Shown in pieces: positions 1 through 9,885 of a stretch of 64,000 bases of DNA. The DNA comes from Dipteris shenzhenensis. Taxonomy: Eukaryota > Polypodiophyta > Polypodiopsida > Gleicheniales. The stretch lies in NCBI GenBank assembly GCA_047967505.1, contig CM106539.1; one strand, written 5' to 3'. The notes under the pieces are model-generated. The model was not told the DNA's origin, searched no databases, and saw only the letters and a program-made list of their open reading frames with translations. Both the position numbers and the translations under genes were made by a program. The number at the start of each line of letters is the position of its first letter. Position 1 is the first letter of the stretch.

Positions 1-299
1 ATAGGATGATTGAGAGAATCTAGGAGCAGATTGAGGAGATGATTGTGGAGCTCTGAAGTCATCAGTGATGTCAGTGAGCATGTATGAGGTGCCTACTTAA
101 GGACCTCACTCTTCTTCATTCCATAATGCAAGTATTCTGAGTTTGTGTCCACTCTACTCTTTCTTTTCAGTTTACCAACACCCCCATCACAGGCAGTACA
201 TTGATCCTTCTACCATTTCAAACGGTCACCATGAGACCTAATCTAGTGTCAAAACTAGGATCCTACCAATGTCCAATGCTCACACCATGGCTTCTCCTC
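1..299. other. no recognisable gene
   Basis: AT-rich sequence with no frame I recognise. It directly precedes the RNase H part of a gypsy element, where reverse transcriptase would be expected, so the element is truncated or rearranged on its 5' side here. Confidence 0.5.
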
Positions 300-2070
300 A
301 TAATGGGCACCTTACAAAAGGGCACTATGGAACATTGGTGGTTACATATGAAAGGTGGGCATTGCACATATACCAACACTTTTTGCCATAGTGCATGCTC
401 AAAAAAACATGGCGTCACTATTTATATGGTGCCAAGTTCGAGATACTATTTGATCATGAGAGTATCAAATGGTTATCTAGCCAAAAGGAATTAAAAGGTC
501 ATAAAGCTCACTGGGCTGAGTTATTACAAGAATTTGATTATCAACTCAGATACAGAAAAAGCAAGTATAATACGGTAGCTGACTCATTAAGTCATATGCC
601 GATGATTAATGAGTTGACTTTTACTCGACTTGAAAGTGATTTTCTAAAATCACTTAAGGGCAAGTGCGAACAAGATCTGCAATATGCCCAGGTGTGGAAT
701 GTCGTACAAAGGAGGGATTCTTTGGAAAAGAATATAGTTGCCCCCAAAAAATCTCAAGAAATGTCACTCACAAGTGATAAAAAGGACCAATGGAAACATT
801 TCTCTATCGATAATGTATAGTTACTTTACAAAGGTAGCATCTGTATACCATTGGACACTAACATTAGGTGCCGCATATTGTATGAATGTCATATTAGTCC
901 AAGTGCAGGTCATCCTAGAGTCAGGAACACATGTTCACTAATGAAAAGACAATTCTATTGCTTTGGCTTAAGTAAGGATGTCCGAGTCTATGTAGTAAAA
1001 TCTAAAAAGTGCCAGGTCAATAAAGCAGAATGACTAAAAGTAGGTGGTCTACTAAGTCCACTACAGAGTCTCAAAGGAAAGTGGAAAAGTATATCAATGG
1101 ACTAAAATGGTTTGGTTTATTCCAACTAAAATGACAGTGAAAACGCTAGAGTTAGCACAGCTCTTCATAGGAAATATATATCGCCTATACGGTTTGCCAT
1201 CGGATATAGTTAGTGATTGAGATATTGAAGTTTAATAGTCATTTCTTATGAGCGGTGTTCAAGAGGTTGGACACGATGTCGAATATGAGCTTAGCTGATC
1301 ATCCCAAGACTGATGATCAGATTGAAAGTCAATCAGACCAGCAAAGATATGCTAGGTGCTTGCATAAGCAAGAAGCAAACTGATAGGGAAGAATACTTAC
1401 CCATACTCGAATTTGCTTATAACAATGCCAAACGCTCAACTATAGGCTTCAACCCATTCATGTTGATGTATGGGTTTCAACCTCGGGCCCCCATGGCTTT
1501 TGGACTCGAGAGAAAAGTTCCAAAAAGCAAAATGTTTTCTTCAAGATCTTCACAATATGTTGAAAATCCCCAAAGACAATGTTAAAAGGGCACAAGATCC
1601 TGCTAGAAGTTATGCCAATAAAAAGCGTAGGCCAGTGGTCTTCAAAGAAAGAGATCATACCTACTCAAAGATTCTCGAACATTCAGATCTCTAAAGAGTG
1701 GCATTATTCAAAAAGTTTTGCCACGGTATTGTGGATCATTCACAATACTCAAAAAAGTTAGAGATGTCACTCATAAGCTAGCCCTACCTCCAAGCTAGAG
1801 AGGACATCCAGTCTCATTCCATGTAAGTAGAATAAAAAAAGTTTTCAATGTTGATGATAATGTTATTGATATCGACTATTTAGTAGACCTAATCGAGCCG
1901 CCATCTTTACCGCATGAGCCCCTGAATGCATATTAGACTTTCAAGAAAAACAAACTAGACATTTAGTCCATCGTGAATGTCTAGTCAAATGGAAAGAGAG
2001 GCCCGAAGAAGGTTCAACTTGGGAAAAGGTAAGAACTACAATTTTGTTTTCGAGGATGAAAACAATTAAA
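300..2070 (+). pseudogene. Ty3/gypsy chromovirus pol relic (RNase H, integrase, chromodomain)
   Basis: C-terminal part of a gypsy polyprotein, broken by stops and frameshifts. At 395-820 the frame reads WRHYLYGAKFEILFDHESIK and later NTVADSLSH, the typical end of the RNase H domain. At 851-1033 is the integrase HHCC finger, with ECHIS, GHPR and KKCQ; the first Cys of the CxxC pair appears to be Ser. At about 1080-1560 is a decayed integrase core ending in LEFAYNNAKRSTIGFNPFML, typical of gypsy integrases. At about 1950-2040 the frame reads ECLVKWKERPEEGSTWEK, a chromodomain signature, so this was a chromovirus. gag, protease and most of reverse transcriptase are missing. Several stops sit where Arg would be expected (CGA to TGA, for example near 1218). 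It is certainly non-functional. The family call is firm; exact domain borders are approximate. Confidence 0.85.
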
Positions 2071-2600
2071 CGGGGGAAGTAAGGTTACAGCACTGGTAAG
2101 ACTAGGGCTAAGACCACCAGTGGAAGTGGCATCATGAACCATGATTGCTAGGGGGTTAAGAATGGTTAGGTGGACTCGTCAAGAGAGATATGACCAACGG
2201 TGGATGTACAGTTATGACGGGTGTCCACCGGTTGGGGTTTAGTGGGAGCTAGTATGGTCAATCACATAAGTTGTGCACGCTAAGGTATTGTTAACACTAG
2301 GCTACAAAGGACACCCTAACTATGGTAGGAACTATCCAAAACCTACTAAGAAGAGCGTGGGTGGATATTCAAGGGGGTCTAGCCAAGTATGGCTAAAGCA
2401 TGAAAATTAGAGGCCCAAGAATAGGCCCCTGACCGACTATATAATAGTGTGGCTAGGTGGTGAATCAACAAGCTCTCTGTAGCATCTTCTCTGCAATTGT
2501 AATACTTGTTCTTGAAGATTGTAAACTTGCATATGCTTCATAATTAATCCAAGTGCTTCCAATACAAACACCTATGCTAGCATGTATATGCTTTCAACAA
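2071..2600 (+). mobile_element. putative 3' LTR of the gypsy relic
   Basis: Directly after the chromodomain frame is a purine-rich run (AAACGGGGGAAG, about 2069-2080) in the position of a polypurine tract. After it the sequence becomes non-coding and contains a TATA-like TATATAA at 2438-2444 followed by CT-rich leader-like sequence. This order is what the U3 and R regions of a 3' LTR should show. Neither edge is defined, because no second LTR is present for comparison. Confidence 0.5.
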
Positions 2601-2990
2601 TAATATCATGGGATGTTATCTATCCAACAATCAATACCACTATTCAACATAGATTCCTGAGTGTTGTTGAGGCAATCCAACGTTCAAAGATATAAAAGAT
2701 AATAGTTAGAGATCTAAAAGCGAGAGTCAAATATATTGTTATCTTGGTGCAACAATTTACGATAATAATAAGAGCTTAACAAAACTAGAATTGGGTAAAA
2801 TGTATCCTCGTCAAAAGGCCTAAAACAAGCATAAATTTTCACTAAGAAGGCATGAAAATAATTCAACAGTACATAAAAGCAAATTTAATGAAGAGAAAAC
2901 ATGCACTTGTTTTTAAATCCATCAATCACAAACCTAATTTCGATGTCAAACGAGAGAGAAGAGATAATTTCATTTTCTGTTGCTTTCACA
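2601..2990. other. no recognisable gene
   Basis: AT-rich sequence between the gypsy LTR and a tandem array. I see no conserved domain, RNA gene or clear repeat. Confidence 0.5.
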
Positions 2991-3772
2991 GGGCTAGGAA
3001 TGAGGCATCTCGCATCAAAATACCCTCATGTTGGGTCTTAAAATTCTTAGAACAGCCTAGTCTGCAAGGCAATGTGGGTAGATTTGGAAAAAATCATCAT
3101 GTCTAAAAGTCGACGTGCTATGATAGAGGCAGTCCCTATCTTGTATAGCCAAAATCAGAGAATGAGCCATATCTTTTGTATATGGCAACAAAATCCCTCA
3201 TGTTGGGTCTTAAAATTCTTGGAATAGGCCTAGTCTGCAAGGCCACATTGGTAGATTTGGCAAAAAGCATCATATATAAAAGTCAATGTACTATAAGGGA
3301 CGTAGTCCCTATCTGGTGTAGCCAAAATTAGAGAGCGAGCCATATCTTTTTCATCTCACAATGGAATACCCTCATGTTGGGTCTTAAATTTCTTGGAATA
3401 GGCCTGGTCTACAAGGTTACTGACTCACAAGGCAAGAATCATAAAACAATAGACCACCACATAATTTACTGGAGACAATTACGAACACTTCCCGCCTGTA
3501 TAGCCAAAGGAATTTTAAAAAACAGAAATAAGTATAGGTAGATTTGGCAAAAAGCATGATATACAAAAGTCAACGTACTATAAGGGAGATAGTCCATGTT
3601 TGGTATAGCCAAAATCAGAGAGCGAGCCACATCTTTTTCATCTTGCAACAGAATAACCTCATGTTGGGTCTTAAAATTCTTGGAATAGGCCTAGTCTGCA
3701 AGGTGATGCGGCATATTTGGCAAAAAGTATCATATATGAAAGTCGACGTACTATGAGGGAGGAAGTCCTCGC
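2990..3772. repeat. about 172-bp tandem repeat array with one internal insertion
   Basis: Four copies of a unit containing CTCATGTTGGGTCTTAAA start at 3025, 3197, 3371 and 3658. The first two spacings are 172 and 174 bp. The third is 287 bp because about 113 bp of unrelated sequence (about 3420-3535) interrupts that copy. The unit also carries TAGATTTGGCAAAAAGCAT and TAGCCAAAATCAGAGAGCGA. The array stops at a minus-strand copia-type primer site (3773-3784), so it may be the leader of that element. Confidence 0.85.
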
Positions 3773-3784
3773 TCTAATACCATG
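3773..3784 (-). other. retrotransposon primer-binding site, tRNA-iMet type
   Basis: On the minus strand this reads TGGTATTAGAGC, one base from TGGTATCAGAGC, the standard plant Ty1/copia primer site. It lies directly after a CCAACA end of an LTR-like sequence. It marks a minus-strand element whose internal region would extend toward lower coordinates. Confidence 0.65.
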
Positions 3785-3975
3785 TTGGAAGAAGAGGGAG
3801 AGAGGAGTGAGACACAAGATTGCTCCCAGTGAGCATTCATGCATCATAGACATATATATAGTTGAGGACTAGGTTGAGTTAGGGTGAGCTATATATATCT
3901 CTATCAATCACGACCTCCACACGAAGCACCATAGCCTCCACACAAAGCACCATAGTTCAACACAAAGCGTCATAG
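3785..3975 (-). mobile_element. LTR-like end of a minus-strand copia relic
   Basis: The sequence beside the primer site begins TGTTGG on the plus strand (CCAACA on the element strand), as LTR ends do. It holds TATATATA tracts and a short degenerate tandem repeat, CCTCCACAC(G/A)AAGCACCATA, at about 3914-3975. The far edge is unclear; no matching second LTR or coding region is visible. Confidence 0.4.
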
Positions 3976-5760
3976 GACTTCGCTCCATTGTCAAGATTCT
4001 AGATCACCATATTTTGAAGTAATCATGCATGGCTATGTTCTCGTAAGATAAAGAAAATGTACATACATGAGGAGCATTTGCTCATGATGTTTAAGGAGCA
4101 TTAAAATTGTTTATTAACACCATTATAAAATACTATGAGAAATTAATAGTGCTTACTTTGCCTTTAATGATGTAAAAGATGTTACGTTAAATTTTAAAAT
4201 TTCTATTTTTTGCACTTACAAAATTATTATACTTTTTAATATTGAAATACTCCAAAATTATTTCTAAAAATGAATTTGGAGATTGCACATTTCAAAAGTA
4301 CTTATAAAAATGATTTTGGAGAGTGCACTCGTCCAAAATTAATGAAATTCATGTTGAAGGTAGTTATTTCACATTGTTGATTTGCTCTATGCTTGCAATG
4401 TGATGACACAAGGAAAAAGACAAGATAAGGTGAGTGTGCTCTATTTATTGCTTGCAATGCTTATACTATGTTTATAATATACAAGAATATTCTAAAAGAT
4501 GTTGTTCATGACTATATCATTGAACCAAATCTCATGCTCACTCCAAGTAGGTGGATTGTGGTTGCTTGTAGTCAGTGTGTGTGTGTGTGTTTTAAGTGAA
4601 TTATTTGTGGAGTTCTTGCTTATCGCTCATGTGTGTGTGTGTGCACGCGCGCGCGTGTGCGCACAGTGCACACACGTGCCTACACATGGGTGTGCACATG
4701 CATGCACAGGTGTCTCAGTTGTTGTTTTGTCTTCTTGTCTAGTCTAGGTTTTGCTTCATTGGATTTGGTTGTAGGAGAAAGTATTTAATCACCTTAGTGT
4801 TTGCTTGTTGTTATGCCTATTATGTTCATTGTTTTCCTACTTTGTGACATGTAGCATTGTGGTATTCTAGTGTTGTGTTTTTGTGCTTGTATCAAGTCAT
4901 ATCATTCACTCAAATTAAGCTAAAAGGTTCTGCCAAAGCTAAAGTTAAAGACATTGAATTTAAGCTAGAAAACTTATTCTCAATGTGGAGAGATGTCAAG
5001 CTAAAAATATTAGTTTGAAGCCCAAAAAAACTATTCTCATATTGGGAAGCAAAGAAAGATATTCACAGTTATGCTAAAGTTTAAAAAAGGACTTTGAAAT
5101 TGGAAAATGATGTTTTTATAGTTTGAAAACCATTCAAAGATATTGAAAATTCCAAAAGAGTATTCAAGGTTTTGAAGGTTAAGGAAATGTTATGGAGCTA
5201 GAAATTTTATGTGAAGCCATAAAGTATTGTCAAAAGCTAAACTTGTGAAATAAGTTTGTAGATGAAAATGATATGACACTTAGATAACTATTTTGAACAT
5301 TGAAAAAGATGAAGGGATTTTCGAGCAAGTTTTAAAAAAGTGTTCTAAAGCTAGAAAAAGTATTCTCAAGCTACAAAAGTATAGGAAAAACCATTGGGAA
5401 GACAATTTGCAATTAAATAATAGTTTTCTAGTTGGTAAAAATTTCCTAGATCTGGAAAGATTTCTTTGAAACCATATTATATTATAGTTCAAGGCTTAAC
5501 TTTATTAATATTCTTGATAAGATTAGAAGTGAGCAAACTATTCATTTATTGTATGTGCTAAAGTAGGGACTAAGGCTTTAATTATTTGATCTTTTAAATC
5601 ATAACTTGTATTATGTTATATTTCATAAGGATATTTTGTGTCATTCATGATTGATTGTATAAATTGAAATGAAGCTTTTCTCCTATTGTCTCCTATAGTA
5701 TCTTATGTAGGATTTTTTGATATAGTATATTTGCACTTAGATGCATAGAAGAAGATCACT
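3976..5760. other. AT-rich intergenic sequence
   Basis: No gene recognised. At 4250-4345 two diverged copies of a roughly 50-bp unit (TTTGGAGA(T/G)TGCAC... with CTAAAAATGA or ATAAAAATGA) lie in tandem. The part from 4900 to 5500 is A/T-rich with short AAAG-type repeats and no coding signal. Confidence 0.5.
4572..4712. repeat. alternating purine-pyrimidine tract (TG/CG/CA)
   Basis: Two stretches of (GT)n, the second running into GCACGCGCGCGCGTGTGCGCAC and then CA/TG steps to about 4712. Long alternating TG and CG steps are the classic Z-DNA-prone pattern. Any role is unknown. Confidence 0.85.
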
Positions 5761-5771
5761 TATGCTATGGG

Positions 5772-5810
<39 letters not shown>

Positions 5811-5813
5811 AGT

Positions 5814-5845
<32 letters not shown>

Positions 5846-5856
5846 GAGAGAGAGAT
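5772..5856. repeat. compound microsatellite (TG)n(AG)n
   Basis: A (GT)n run of about 40 bp followed by an imperfect (AG)n run of about 45 bp with GATAGA interruptions. Confidence 0.95.
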
Positions 5857-5943
5857 TAGAGGAATATTATTTAAAGAATTTAAGTTAGTTTTGATTGAAT
5901 CCATCTCAACCATATAAGCTTTACCCGTATTATTGAACTAAAG

Positions 5944-6026
5944 TGCATTCCACTTGGGAATGGTGCTAACAGTGCATTCCACTTAACAATGGTGCTAAGA
6001 GCGCATTCCCGCTGGCGCGGGAATGC
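5944..6026. repeat. three palindromic CATTCC...GGAATG modules
   Basis: Three neighbouring copies of a module of about 30 bp. The first holds CATTCC-ACTTG-GGAATG, the second has lost its right arm, and the third (6003-6026) is a perfect 10-bp inverted repeat, GCATTCCCGC / GCGGGAATGC, around a 4-base loop. The modules lie at the AT-rich/GC-rich border just upstream of the gene island, so they may be promoter elements or a small foldback insertion. Confidence 0.8.
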
Positions 6027-6032
6027 TAGAAA

Positions 6033-7110
6033 ATGCCAGACGTAGATGATGCCATCTATGTTGACAAAATGCAGAGTCCGCCACACCCGTTTCTGGCGTT
6101 TCAACGCCCCGCTGGAGACGGGTTTTCCTCCTCTCCAGGCGGACGGGCGGTGCGGTGCTAGGCTTCAATGCAATCGGTGGATTCGTTCTACCCTTGCAGG
6201 CTCTCTGCTTTTCTCGTCACGTCGTTCTCGATTCGTGGGATCTGCTTGTGGGCAACCGGAAGGTGTAGGTTGGTTCTAGGATGCAACAAGTTGCCTTCAG
6301 GCGAAGCAGACGGAATCGGGCACGCGAGAAGTTTGGTTTTTCCATGGAATAGCGTGGGAACGAGCTCTAACACAGCTAATCTCAGGATGGACTAGCTTCC
6401 ATAAGGTTCATAGGGAGAATGGGAGCACTATTACAACCATACATGGTGATGTCAAGTGTGAGCAGCTGCGTGTTGAAGGGAAAGGGGTATGCAAGAAAAA
6501 GGAGAAGAGTTAAGGGAGCGACGGCGTTGTTCATGTTTGCCCCACTTTCCACGTTTTCGTGCTCCTCCCTCATTAATATATATCCCCAACCACCATCCCA
6601 TGTATCGAGGTAGGCCATTCATCAATCTTGGAGATCTTCTTCGTCACAAAGACCAGCAGCAGCAGTTGCTCTTTGACAGTGAGTCGTAACCCGCACCCTT
6701 CTTTGCTTTACCGAATGAAAGCTTAGTTGCAACTCTACAGCCAATTTTTGTATAGTGTTTCGTAAGCCATCTTCAATTAAAGAGCAGCAAGTAATTCAGC
6801 TAAAAATCGGTCCCAAAAAGGATAAGGGACAGTTAGACATGACAATTCAACCGCTCAATTTCGACTAGCGGTTCACTTGTCACGTAGAAGAGGGCAGCAC
6901 TTTTGTTGCGCCACAAGAAGCAGGTGTATTCTGAACTCGAAGAAATCTCCCAAGACCCCCTTAACGATGAGCCAGCCAGCTGGAGGCTTCGTTGTCAAGA
7001 GCATAAGGGATGTAGTACGAAAGGGCATCTTTACAATTCCTGCATCTCACGCGAGGCTTGCCGCGCAAGGGCTATGTGCGCTAACGTGGTCGTTGCTTGG
7101 CGGCGAACGG
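6033..7110 (+). other. gene-island region with unassigned candidate exons
   Basis: GC content rises here and several open stretches look coding, but I cannot join them into one model. (a) ATG at 6033, frame MPDVDDAIYVDKMQSPPHPF and on to a stop near 6160. (b) 6278-6511, a 78-codon open frame with no ATG, containing EVWFFHGIAWERALTQLISG. (c) ATG at 6600, MYRGRPFINLGDLLRHKDQQ, running into a good donor (GTGAGT at 6679); it ends in phase 1, which fits the later exon at 7969. (d) ATG at 6967, MSQPAGGFVVKSIRDVVRKG, ending at GTAAGG at about 7111. I recognise none of these. (c) is the best candidate for a 5' exon of the ACT-like gene downstream. Confidence 0.3.
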
Positions 7111-7881
7111 GTAAGGCTTTCATAGAATTAAATCGCTGCATGGAGTTCGCACAAGTGACGCATGCTCAGCTTCCTTTTAGTGGCCCTCTTCAATGTAGCG
7201 CATAGGCGCGTAGGCAGCGGTGCAGCTAGCTATTCGTTATCTTACCCCAAACTTCTGGATTATCCGACATCCCCGGCAGTACCTTGGCGCCTCGACAAAG
7301 AGCGTCCACTACGTGAGGAATCAGGACTCGTCTCCTGCCCCCTGCCCAGTCCACTCCTGCGATGCCCATCCAATACATGAGCGCTGATCCCCCAATGCAT
7401 GTCCGGGTTCCTATCCGAGTATAAGTGGGCAAGTTGGTTATTAGCTCGCTTCCCCTTCTCGGTGTACAAAGGTAACGCGTCGTTCCCCCCTTACGAACTG
7501 AACATTAAAAGCTGAAGCGAGTTCATTTAGCCAGCTTGCAATTCTTAATCTGTCGAACCTGCGATCATCCAGGTCCTGGGCTCCCAGGTCACGGTTGTGT
7601 TTCGCTCATTCGAGTTGCGTCTGCAGCAGAACTGCTATCGGAAATTCGTCGGCGTTGGAGAGTCTACCTTTTGTATCATTGTCCGATGACGTCAGAAATG
7701 CGATAAGGTCGGGATTGATTTACCAAAAGCCGCCCCATTTGCAGGAATAATTTGCTGCGTGCAAAGAAACAGAAGCCATTCCGCTGATGGGCTAGGGTTC
7801 GGGGACTCCGCATTCCCCGACTTGAACCCTTGAATCATATAAAACGGTCTGACGACAAGTTTACAGGTCACCTAAAGGAAA
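7111..7881. other. gene-island sequence, no resolved exon
   Basis: GC-richer than the flanks. An open frame from about 7555 to 7750 containing NSSALESLPFVSLSDDVRNA may be another exon, but I see no clear donor for it. No bHLH basic region was found on the plus strand here. Confidence 0.3.
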
Positions 7882-9218
7882 ATGTTTTTACAGCAGCAAT
7901 TTCAATCAGGTATGTCACGCGCGATTTTGAGATTTAGGAACCATTTGCTAACGGAATAATTGGTGCAGACGAAAGATCTCAAGCCCAGATAGAATTACCG
8001 ATGGATAGTGATACTATCGCAACAGGAAGAGTGGACAAGCATGGGGTAAGTCTCAAACATTGGAGGTATAGATGGCTTTTCGTCCAAGCAAATGACCACT
8101 GGGATCTGACTTTTCGTTTTGCTTGATCGCGATGATGGACAGACTGCCGCTGAGACCTCTACGTCTTCACGGGATATTGCCGAGTCTCCGACTGTGAAGG
8201 TGTAGAGCCTTCCTCTAAGTCGTGATACTTTTGTCGCACGTTCGTACTTAATGAAGTTAATCTTCGCATCAACATGCAGAAGCATCCGCGCTAAATATTG
8301 ACGAGCGTAGGTTTTGATGGCAGGTGACTTCGATTGGCAGGAATGGACTGCAAATTCATGTACAATGTGGAAAGCGACCTGGTTTACTGGAGAAGCTCGT
8401 TGCAACCCTGGAGGAAGCAGGATTGGTTTTATTGGAAGCGGAAATCTCCGCGCAAAATCATGTTATTTTGGATGCTGTTGGAGTACAGGTAAGCTTTTGC
8501 ATCGGTCTATAAGTCGATGCAGCTGAACATTTGTAGAAGTCGACTTGAGCCTCCCATGGCTTGTGAAAGCGATATAGGATACTCAGTCATTTCCGCTTGC
8601 TAGTTAGTGGTAGCTGTCTGCTTGCAGCTGGGAGAGAACTAACGTGTATGTGTACAAGATCTTGCTCTGATACAGGTTGCGTATATCGCTTATTGCTTTA
8701 AAACCAAACTATGTTTCGCCGTGGAACTTCAACTTTTCAGTTATAACATTTATTGGGATAATTAAGATCTGAGACATGCATTGTTAATACTCCCAAGGAG
8801 AATTGCTGAACCCGATTTTCATAACTGATTCCCGATCCTACAGGTTGTGCAAGAGAACAAACCCTCATATACATAGCTTTCATCGACTGCGTATCTGAAC
8901 ATTTTAGAATTGTGATCTCGAACTATTGTTGTGCAATTAAGGCGTCTTCTCATCTCATATTATCAATAGTCGAGCAGCTTGTAGATTTTGATCCAGTAAC
9001 CAGACTCTCATGTTGCAGCTGCTCATTTAGATTTCTCTTTCTGTTGGACAGGAGCTCATCAAAGCTAACTAGAGTTCTCCTTCTGCTCGCCTTGTTAGGA
9101 GAGAGGAACGTTGATGGAAGCTGCCCCGCTTAAGAGCTTATTGCTAGACGTCATCGGTACTGCCCCTCAAGTACCGTCCGCCACTGGTACTACTACGGCT
9201 GATTCCTCCGATGTCTGA
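7882..9218 (+). CDS. ACT-like domain gene (bHLH C-terminus type), spliced
   Basis: Exons 7969-8045, 8143-8199, 8324-8488 and 9099-9218 all have AG acceptors; introns are 97, 124 and 610 bp with GTAAGT, GTGTAG and GTAAGC donors. Only one frame stays open and its phase agrees across every junction, which strongly supports the model. Exon 8324-8488 encodes IHVQCGKRPGLLEKLVATLE and ends LDAVGVQ, matching the ACT-like fold that follows the bHLH in plant factors such as ICE1/SCRM, where it mediates dimerisation. The last exon starts ERGTLMEAAPLKS and stops at TGA 9216. The 5' end is uncertain: either a short exon at 7882-7909 with its own ATG (MFLQQQFQS, intron 59 bp) or the exon at 6600-6678; both end in phase 1 as needed. 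Either gives about 150-165 residues without a bHLH domain. It could be a stand-alone ACT-like protein, a truncated copy, or a gene whose bHLH exons I missed. Confidence 0.6.
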
Positions 9219-9286
9219 TCGAGTATGATACTCCCCTTCACGCTCGACGGCTGGCTGAACGGCCATGCCGTGTGTGCAGAAAGTAA

Positions 9287-9368
9287 GTTTCTATGGACAC
9301 TCACCTGACGTACTTCTACTCTATGACGTTTCTATGGACACTCACCTGACGTACTTGTACTCTATGAC
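9287..9368. repeat. 41-bp tandem duplication
   Basis: Two adjacent copies (9287-9327 and 9328-9368) of a unit starting GTTTCTATGGACACTCACCT differ at a single base. They lie about 70 bp after the stop codon of the ACT-like gene, so probably in or near its 3' UTR. The high identity indicates a recent event. Confidence 0.95.
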
Positions 9369-9885
9369 ATTTTATTTAGATGAGGGAATACAAACGCTAT
9401 ATAGATTATAATCTGGTAGAAGCACAGATTGGTATATTTTAGAGTACGTTAAGATTTTCAACATGTGAAAAGTTTTGGGGACAGTATTCTTTGAGGAAAA
9501 CTAGTTAGCAAAGTGCCTTGATCTTGTGCATTTAGTACGTGCGTGGCTAGATGCATTCACGGGCTTATTGCTCCATTCTTCATTAATTAATTTCGCATAC
9601 AAACCCTGCATATGAACAAGTTCAAGAGCACGAACACCTTGATGAGCACGAACACTTTGATGAAAGACAAACGGGAGAGCATGTGAGGTCCATCCAAATT
9701 TTTTAAAGATTGATGGAGGCAAAGAGAGGATGCCTTATAGCAACGAGTTTATCATGCCTATTTTAGAAGAAACAAGTTTGAAGGTAGAAAACAAGTCCAT
9801 ATATTTTTTTAAAATAAAAGAAAGTAGCATAGTGGAAATGGAATAATAAAAGCTAAAATCCAAAAATATGTGGTCTGTGGAATGT
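9369..9885. other. no recognisable gene
   Basis: AT-rich sequence between the ACT-like gene and the 3' end of a minus-strand LINE. AATAAAA at about 9845 could act as a poly(A) signal but is remote from the gene. Nothing else is recognised. Confidence 0.5.

Noticed and set aside
8995-9060. Alternative last exons of the ACT-like gene (GTTGTGCAAGAG... at 8844, GAGCTCATCAAAG at 9052)
   Set aside because: They give very short tails, whereas the exon at 9099 keeps phase and adds 39 protein-like residues; alternative splicing cannot be excluded.
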